35,749 bases of DNA from Oscillospiraceae bacterium. Its GTDB lineage: Bacteria > Bacillota > Clostridia > UMGS1840 > HGM11507. Location: NCBI GenBank assembly GCA_015068665.1, contig SVKB01000022.1, positions 1 to 35,749 on the forward strand, given 5' to 3'. Shown piece by piece: positions 31,336-35,749 of the stretch (its first letter is position 1; every line of letters begins with the position of its first letter). A program made the translations under genes and the position numbers. The notes below the pieces were generated by a model. It saw nothing but the letters and a program-made list of their open reading frames with translations. It ran no database searches and had not been told where the DNA came from.

Positions 31336-33645
31336 TTATTTTTGAACAAGCGGACATTCGATTACACAACGATGTACGGTTGTGGGACGATATGAAAGAA
31401 TTCTATCCGCTTTTTTCAGGGCATCTGCCAGATTTTCTTCGGTAATTTCCTCGGGAACTTCAAAATTTGAATCCGATCCAGTGTATTTATGTCCTTCTTC
31501 ACCGCAAAGGGCATATTTTTTTGACCAATCACATGCCTTGCCGTCAGTCGGAATCCACTTGTATTTTTTGCCGTTCAATTCAATTAAAGTCGTTTTATTT
31601 GCACGAAGTGCATTTGCGGGACATGCTTTGATGCAAATATCGCAGTTGTCGCAGCAAATTTCATCTTTATTTACTTGAGCCTTAACAAATTCATCAAGTG
31701 GAGCATCGGTTACGATTGCTATGTAATCCTGACTAAAGCCATGTTTCTCTGTATAGCACATACCATTAAGAGTTAAGTGACCAAGACCTGCTTCAACAGC
31801 CTCCAACTGATTACAAAATGCATCCGGAAGCACCCCTCTCGGAGTTCCCATATCGCCGCCAATACCGGTTAAATTATAGGTGGCAACAGCTCGATATCCC
31901 TTCTTTTCTAAATATTTTTCAATCTTAAATGATGTATATGCAAGCTCAAAGGTTGTTTCGTACTTTGAGTACATATAAGGACCAACTGCAAAGGCGGGTG
32001 GCTTAATAGTCATTTTTTGAACAATTTTAGGATAATGAATTCCTATTATAATGACATTTTTTGCATTTTCAAGATGGTCTTTTGTTTTGTAAATCTTTCT
32101 GGTGAAACTTTTTGAATCCGGTTCAAAAATATGAAATCTTGGTGTTTTTGACACCATATCTATAATATCCTCACCGCCCTTAATAGGAATCAGGTCTTCT
32201 GCCAATTTATCAAACCGTTTGGCAGGTATAACTGCGTAAGTGTCGCTTCCCTCTTCTTCTATCATGCGACAGATATTTTCTGTTAAAGACAAATTTACAT
32301 GATCAACCGGGTCATTAAGTCCGAAATATTCATAATTTGAAAACGGGGCATTCGTCAGAAGAATTTCGGTTACCATAATCTCATCATCTTTTTTCTCAAT
32401 ACCTGCAGCTGATAAATATGCATCAATATTAACCTCCGGACTATTGAGGGTTTTATATCCGTAGTCGTCAATTATCCTTGCGGCATCTAAGCGTGCAAAT
32501 CCGGAAAAATGAGCCAGTGCAGTTTGTTCTGCGCTGATTGTTCCATAGCTTTCGTTTCCATATCCATTGCGGGCATTTATTTTGTCGCCTTGAGCCTGCG
32601 ATGTTTTCTTACATGAAATAGTCATAACTACCGCACCGTTTGTATATTCATATACACTTTTTGCTCCAAGTGCATCTGTTGTTTTGCGGTCAAGGAATAC
32701 AACGTTATCAATATTATAGCGGTCAACGAAATTAACGACATCATCATAAAGCTTTCTATGTACAGGCAACTCAAGATTGGCAATGCTGTGTTTATTCCGC
32801 ACAGGTGCTGATGTGTGAGCACCGCCATCACTTCTCAAATGCTTTGGCAGGCAATATTTTACACAGCAACCCATTTCACCGCCACGCATACCATATTTAT
32901 CAATGTGTTCCAGTATGACTTTTTCATCTACGATGTCAGGAATATTAAGGTCAAGGTCTAAATCAAAATGCTCTGCCCATGCACAGCGCCAAAGATTTTT
33001 ATTTGCAAACTTAAAGGTTTTGTCTTCAACCTCAATCGTTTTTACACCGTTACACTCTTTTCTATAAGCATCTGTCGGACAGTGCTTAATGCATTCTCCG
33101 CACATATCGCAAAGCTTTGTTTCGTCATACATAGGTGTAGGGCATAATGGTGCGTTCGTGATAATAGAAATAAATCTGTTTCTTGGCCCGTATTCAGGAG
33201 ACATTGTAAGACCATGCCATCCGAGTTGACCGAGACCGGCACAGGTTGCTGCATAAATATGCGATATATCGGGGGCAAATGTTGCACTTAAGCTTTCAAA
33301 CGGCCGGTAACGCCATATATTTGAAGCCGCAAGCGGAACCGCTTCATAGCCAAGACCATCAAGATATTGTGCCACTCGGAAAGCAATATAATCAAGCTTT
33401 AAGTTCATAACATACTGAATTGAGTATGGTCCTATCACTTGAGGGTGTACTTCTCCTCCAAGCTCAATTGCTTCATCAAGATGATGGATTGCACAGACCA
33501 CAACACTTTGTGCAGTAGGTAAAATACCTTGTGGGCTCATCATAATAGGTGCATTTTTAAAACGTGAAATCGGAGCAATACCAACAAGGTCTGCACCAAT
33601 TTTATATGCACATTCTTTAACTTTTGCAGTAAGATTTGCATTCAT
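31336..33645 (-). CDS. tandem QueG/reductive-dehalogenase-like iron-sulfur protein
   Basis: The 769-residue protein contains two clear copies of an epoxyqueuosine-reductase/reductive-dehalogenase-like module. The first (about 1-300) has FISIITNAPL and a 4Fe-4S site CDMCGECIKHCP (179-190), then GCCVKYCLP. The second (about 540-769) has YIAIVTDAPL, CDNCDICIKACP (about 665-676), then CDWSKKYALC and CVIECP. The middle (about 400-500) has FARLDAARIIDDYGYKTLNS and EILLTNAPF, a likely degenerate third copy without cysteines. It is soluble, with no Tat signal. The substrate is unknown; a corrinoid cofactor is only suggested by family. ATG 33645 has GGAGG nine bases upstream. Divergent from an AraC regulator. 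Confidence 0.85.
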   Translation of the reverse strand: MNANLTAKVKECAYKIGADLVGIAPISRFKNAPIMMSPQGILPTAQSVVVCAIHHLDEAIELGGEVHPQVIGPYSIQYVMNLKLDYIAFRVAQYLDGLGYEAVPLAASNIWRYRPFESLSATFAPDISHIYAATCAGLGQLGWHGLTMSPEYGPRNRFISIITNAPLCPTPMYDETKLCDMCGECIKHCPTDAYRKECNGVKTIEVEDKTFKFANKNLWRCAWAEHFDLDLDLNIPDIVDEKVILEHIDKYGMRGGEMGCCVKYCLPKHLRSDGGAHTSAPVRNKHSIANLELPVHRKLYDDVVNFVDRYNIDNVVFLDRKTTDALGAKSVYEYTNGAVVMTISCKKTSQAQGDKINARNGYGNESYGTISAEQTALAHFSGFARLDAARIIDDYGYKTLNSPEVNIDAYLSAAGIEKKDDEIMVTEILLTNAPFSNYEYFGLNDPVDHVNLSLTENICRMIEEEGSDTYAVIPAKRFDKLAEDLIPIKGGEDIIDMVSKTPRFHIFEPDSKSFTRKIYKTKDHLENAKNVIIIGIHYPKIVQKMTIKPPAFAVGPYMYSKYETTFELAYTSFKIEKYLEKKGYRAVATYNLTGIGGDMGTPRGVLPDAFCNQLEAVEAGLGHLTLNGMCYTEKHGFSQDYIAIVTDAPLDEFVKAQVNKDEICCDNCDICIKACPANALRANKTTLIELNGKKYKWIPTDGKACDWSKKYALCGEEGHKYTGSDSNFEVPEEITEENLADALKKADRILSYRPTTVHRCVIECPLVQK

Positions 33646-33677
33646 ATTCTTTTTCCTCCGTTTCATAATCTGCATCA

Positions 33678-33706
33678 ATAATATCATCTTCCATCAGACA
33701 TCTCAA
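33678..33706 (-). promoter_or_regulatory. possible promoter of the QueG-like gene
   Basis: TTGAGA (33706-33701) and TATTAT (33683-33678) are separated by 17 bases, 32 bases before the start codon. The 115-base divergent region also contains TTGAGTC...GCTCAA, a possible binding site for the AraC protein. Confidence 0.5.
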
Positions 33707-33793
33707 TATATTTTTGAGTCAAAATAGTGGACTTTTCGCTCAAAAAATGTTATAGTAAGAATGACAAGAATATCAACCGATAAAGGAGGAACT

Positions 33794-34528
33794 ATGATAT
33801 ACGATTTTGACGAACTGTCATTTCAAATACTGGGTGTTCTCAGTATTAATCATCCAAAGGGTCTGTTTAAGGTTAAAGGCAGACAATATGCTGCACTTGC
33901 ATACAGAGTTTCAGGCGTTGCAGAATTCAATTTTGGTGAAAAACTGATAACCTCAAATCCCGGTGACATTACTTTCATTCCTGAAGACATATCCTACGAA
34001 GTGCAACACTCCGGGGGCAATATGATAGTTATTCACTTTACAGATTGCAATTATCATGTGCCAGAAAATATTTCACTCAACAACAATGCATATATAGGAA
34101 ATCTTTTTGCCGAGCTACACGAAAAATGGGAACACCGACGTCCGATTCACGGAACAAAGGCTAAAATTTACACGATCTTAGAATTATGCTATGAATTAAA
34201 CATCCATACACACAACTCTCCTTTAGCAGAAAAGGCAAAGCAACTGATTGATGAAAATTATTCAAATCCGGATTTCAACATTGAGGTGCTTGCACAAAAG
34301 CTCTACACAAGTACTCCTACTCTGCGTAGAAATTTTTCAAACAGATTTGACATTTCTCCGAAGCAATATCTTTTAAAAGTTCGATTAGATACTGCAGCTG
34401 CACATTTATCTCAAGATTATTCATCAGTACTTGAAGCCTCCCGAAAAAGCGGATTCAATGATGAACGTTATTTTTCCCGGATATTCAAAAAGAGATATGG
34501 CAAATCTCCTTCAAAATTCAATAAGTAA
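33794..34528 (+). CDS. AraC-family transcriptional regulator
   Basis: The 244-residue regulator has an N-terminal cupin-like sensor domain (AALAYRVSGVAEFNFGEKL, NPGDITFIPEDISYEVQH) and a C-terminal double HTH (IEVLAQKLYTSTPTLRRNF and VLEASRKSGFNDERYFSRIF, then KKRYGKSPSKF). ATG 33794 has AAAGGAGG just upstream; the ATG at 33761 has no such site. It is divergent from the QueG-like gene and probably controls it. The inducer is unknown. Confidence 0.93.
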   Translation: MIYDFDELSFQILGVLSINHPKGLFKVKGRQYAALAYRVSGVAEFNFGEKLITSNPGDITFIPEDISYEVQHSGGNMIVIHFTDCNYHVPENISLNNNAYIGNLFAELHEKWEHRRPIHGTKAKIYTILELCYELNIHTHNSPLAEKAKQLIDENYSNPDFNIEVLAQKLYTSTPTLRRNFSNRFDISPKQYLLKVRLDTAAAHLSQDYSSVLEASRKSGFNDERYFSRIFKKRYGKSPSKFNK

Positions 34529-34582
34529 TAGTAAATAAAATCGTCATTAAGTATGTTAAGGGAAAGTAAATAATCAATAAGT

Positions 34583-34619
34583 AAAATCGACATTCCTCTG
34601 ACGAAGAATGTCGATTTTT
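34583..34619 (+). terminator. terminator after the AraC gene
   Basis: AAAATCGACATTC pairs with GAATGTCGATTTT (34583-34618), followed by a T run. The sequence after it (CTTTC, then CATAATAGATGCA) is the leader repeated before array E. Confidence 0.85.
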
Positions 34620-34655
34620 GTCTTTCGTGTACATAATAGATGCAAGGGGTTTTAG

Positions 34656-34823
34656 TGAAATATCAACTTCGTTGATATGAAATAATTCTAACGAATTATG
34701 AAATATTTTGCTAACGCAAAATGTGAAATAAAATACGCCTTTTCATATGCCGTAAGGCATATTTCATAGCGAAGCTATTTCATATTGCGTAGCAATATTT
34801 CACACGCCGCAAGGCGTATTTCA
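34656..34823 (+). repeat. hairpin array D
   Basis: Same architecture as array C with identical linkers but changed stems: TCAACttcGTTGA, AATTCtaacGAATT, TTTTGCtaacGCAAAA, a TATGCC/GGCATA stem, AGCgaaGCT, TTGCgtaGCAA and CGCCgcaaGGCG. Relative to C, AATCC/GGATT became AATTC/GAATT and TTTTTC/GGAAAAA became TTTTGC/GCAAAA, changes on both arms. Centre AAATACGCC (34731-34739) can pair with GGCGTATTT (34813-34821). Confidence 0.9.
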
Positions 34824-34826
34824 TTG

Positions 34827-34858
34827 AAAAAAGCACCGACAAAGTCGATGCTTTTTTT
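34827..34858 (+). terminator. terminator-like hairpin closing array D
   Basis: AAAAAAGCAcCGAC pairs with GTCGaTGCTTTTTT, loop AAA. It differs in sequence from the hairpins closing C and E but has the same place and shape. Confidence 0.8.
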
Positions 34859-34896
34859 GGCTTTCACGTTCATAATAGATGCAGATTAGTTTTTAA

Positions 34897-35061
34897 TGAA
34901 ATATCTCACTGCGTTCGATATGAGATAATCCTAACGGATTATGAAATATTTTTCTTCGAAAAATGTGAAATAAAATTTGCCTTTTCATATTGCGAAGCAA
35001 TATTTCATACACGAAGTGTATTTCATAGCGAAGCTATTTCACTTGCCGCAGGCAAATTTCA
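34897..35061 (+). repeat. hairpin array E
   Basis: It has the same linkers but a different set and order of hairpins. Left: a TATC...GATA stem extended by TATCTCA/TGAGATA, AATCCtaacGGATT and TTTTTCttcGAAAAA. Right: TTGCgaaGCAA, ACACgaaGTGT, AGCgaaGCT and TTGCCgcaGGCAA. The centre is AAATTTGCC (34973-34981) and pairs with GGCAAATTT (35051-35059). So centre and last hairpin have changed together relative to C and D. The leader CATAATAGATGCA (34871-34883) is shared with array D. Confidence 0.9.
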
Positions 35062-35063
35062 TT

Positions 35064-35097
35064 GAAAAAAGACTATTCTTTCGAATAGTCTTTTTTC
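35064..35097. terminator. terminator of the rRNA-tRNA operon, shared with array E
   Basis: The 15-bp stem is identical to the one closing array C. On the minus strand it begins directly after the CCA of the last tRNA and ends in T6, so it terminates the rRNA operon. On the plus strand it closes array E. Confidence 0.88.
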
Positions 35098-35174
35098 TGG
35101 TGGGCCATCTAGGACTCGAACCTAGGACCGTCCGGTTATGAGCCGGGAGCTCTAACCAACTGAGCTAATGGCCC
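35098..35174 (-). tRNA. tRNA with CAU anticodon (Met or Ile2)
   Basis: A 77-base cloverleaf with acceptor GGGCCAT/ATGGCCC, D-arm TAGCTCAGTTGGTTAGAGC, anticodon loop CTCATAA, T-arm GGTTCGAGTCC and encoded CCA. The CGG-CTCATAA-CCG anticodon arm resembles tRNA-Ile2, whose CAU is modified to lysidine; elongator tRNA-Met is the alternative. Confidence 0.93.
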
Positions 35175-35225
35175 ATAATGCTCAAAACGAGGACTCTGGT
35201 ATAAGTTCCTCGTTTTTTCATTATG

Positions 35226-35301
35226 TGGTGACCCGTACGAGATTCGAACTCGTGTTACCGCCGTGAAAGGGCGGTGTCTTAGACCACTTGACCAACGGGC
35301 C
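35226..35301 (-). tRNA. tRNA-Glu (UUC)
   Basis: A 76-base cloverleaf with acceptor GGCCCGT, D-arm TGGTCAAGTGGTC, anticodon loop CTTTCAC (anticodon TTC), T-arm AGTTCGAATCT and encoded CCA. It lies 51 bases upstream of the CAU tRNA in the same transcript. Confidence 0.96.
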
Positions 35302-35341
35302 TTAAGTAACAGACAGTTTGCAAAAAACGCAAACTGTCTGT

Positions 35342-35417
35342 TGGCTCCTCAAGTTGGACTCGAACCAACGACCCTGCGGTTAACAGCCGCATGCTCTACC
35401 GACTGAGCTATTGAGGA
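35342..35417 (-). tRNA. tRNA-Asn (GUU)
   Basis: A 76-base cloverleaf with acceptor TCCTCAA/TTGAGGA, D-arm TAGCTCAGTCGGTAGAGC, anticodon loop CTGTTAA (anticodon GTT), T-arm GGTTCGAGTCC and encoded CCA. First tRNA after 5S rRNA. A stem of ACAGACAGTTTGC/GCAAACTGTCTGT lies between it and tRNA-Glu. Confidence 0.96.
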
Positions 35418-35423
35418 ATAAAA

Positions 35424-35541
<118 letters not shown>

Positions 35542-35624
35542 ATGGTTAAAGGTAATGAGTGTCTCCACTCTATACACCCTCAAAATTGAACATATATTTA
35601 TACGAAAGTTCTTGGATCGTTTTT

Positions 35625-35749
35625 GGTCAAGCCCTCGGCCTATTAGTATCGGTCAGCTTAATACATTACTGCACTTACACCTCCGACCTATCAATCACAT
35701 AGTCTACGTGTGGCCTTACTAGCTTGCGCTAAGGGAAATCTTATCTTAA
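35625..35749 (-). rRNA. rrl: 23S ribosomal RNA, 3' end (cut by window edge)
   Basis: The minus strand ends with GACCGATACTAATAGGCCGA, then GGGCTTGACC, the conserved 3' terminus of clostridial 23S rRNA. The rest lies outside the window. An 83-base spacer separates it from 5S. Confidence 0.95.

Noticed and set aside
35098-35174. Firm call of elongator tRNA-Met
   Set aside because: The CAU anticodon arm also fits tRNA-Ile2; modification state cannot be read from DNA.

Overview
The window looks like chromosomal DNA from a spore-forming, low-GC Clostridia-type Bacillota. It carries sporulation sigma-G, Gram-positive ribosome-binding sites, anaerobe-type thiamine genes (thiC, thiH) and the 3' end of an rRNA operon followed by tRNAs. 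I cannot name the genus.

Layout. (1) 1-7100 is a minus-strand defence island with one strong promoter: DUF3990-type toxin, HTH antitoxin, HsdM, PIN-domain protein, coiled membrane protein, HsdS with a TAEL-type repeat spacer, and the start of an abortive-infection-like gene that runs off the left edge. hsdR is not in the window. (2) 7100-15950 holds housekeeping genes: polysaccharide deacetylase, sigG, sugar-ABC ATPase, rlmD and glnA. Between them lie repeats: two hairpin arrays (A, B), two full copies of a ~275-bp inverted-repeat element, and a ~1-kb insert at the 3' end of rlmD. The insert encodes an S23-type four-helix-bundle protein and a membrane protein. (3) 15950-23810 holds an unrecognised 613-residue protein, an envelope-glycan cassette (GtrA, GtrII-like, ChbG/YdjC deacetylase, GtrB), small regulators, a TetR pair and a ferredoxin-family pseudogene cut off beside a repeat fragment. 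(4) 23915-29975 is a complete thiSFGHEDC operon behind a promoter, TPP riboswitch and terminator. (5) 30000-34620 holds a lipoprotein and membrane-protein pair divergent from an XRE regulator with two clear operators, then a large QueG-like iron-sulfur protein divergent from an AraC regulator. (6) 31100-31310 and 34650-35100 hold three more hairpin arrays (C, D, E). The last abuts the minus-strand 23S-5S-tRNA-Asn-tRNA-Glu-tRNA(CAU) operon.

The most unusual signal is the hairpin-array family. Short variable stem-loops are separated by a constant linker: TCGATAT/ATATCGA in A and B, and TGAAATA/TATTTCA in C, D and E. In B-E the linkers of the left half are the reverse complement of those of the right half. 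Paralogous hairpins differ by paired, stem-preserving changes. In B-E a central segment can also pair with one arm of an outermost hairpin, giving two mutually exclusive folds. All five lie just downstream of a gene on the sense strand; C, D and E end in intrinsic-terminator-like hairpins. Array B leads directly into the four-helix-bundle gene. I know of no described function for this arrangement.
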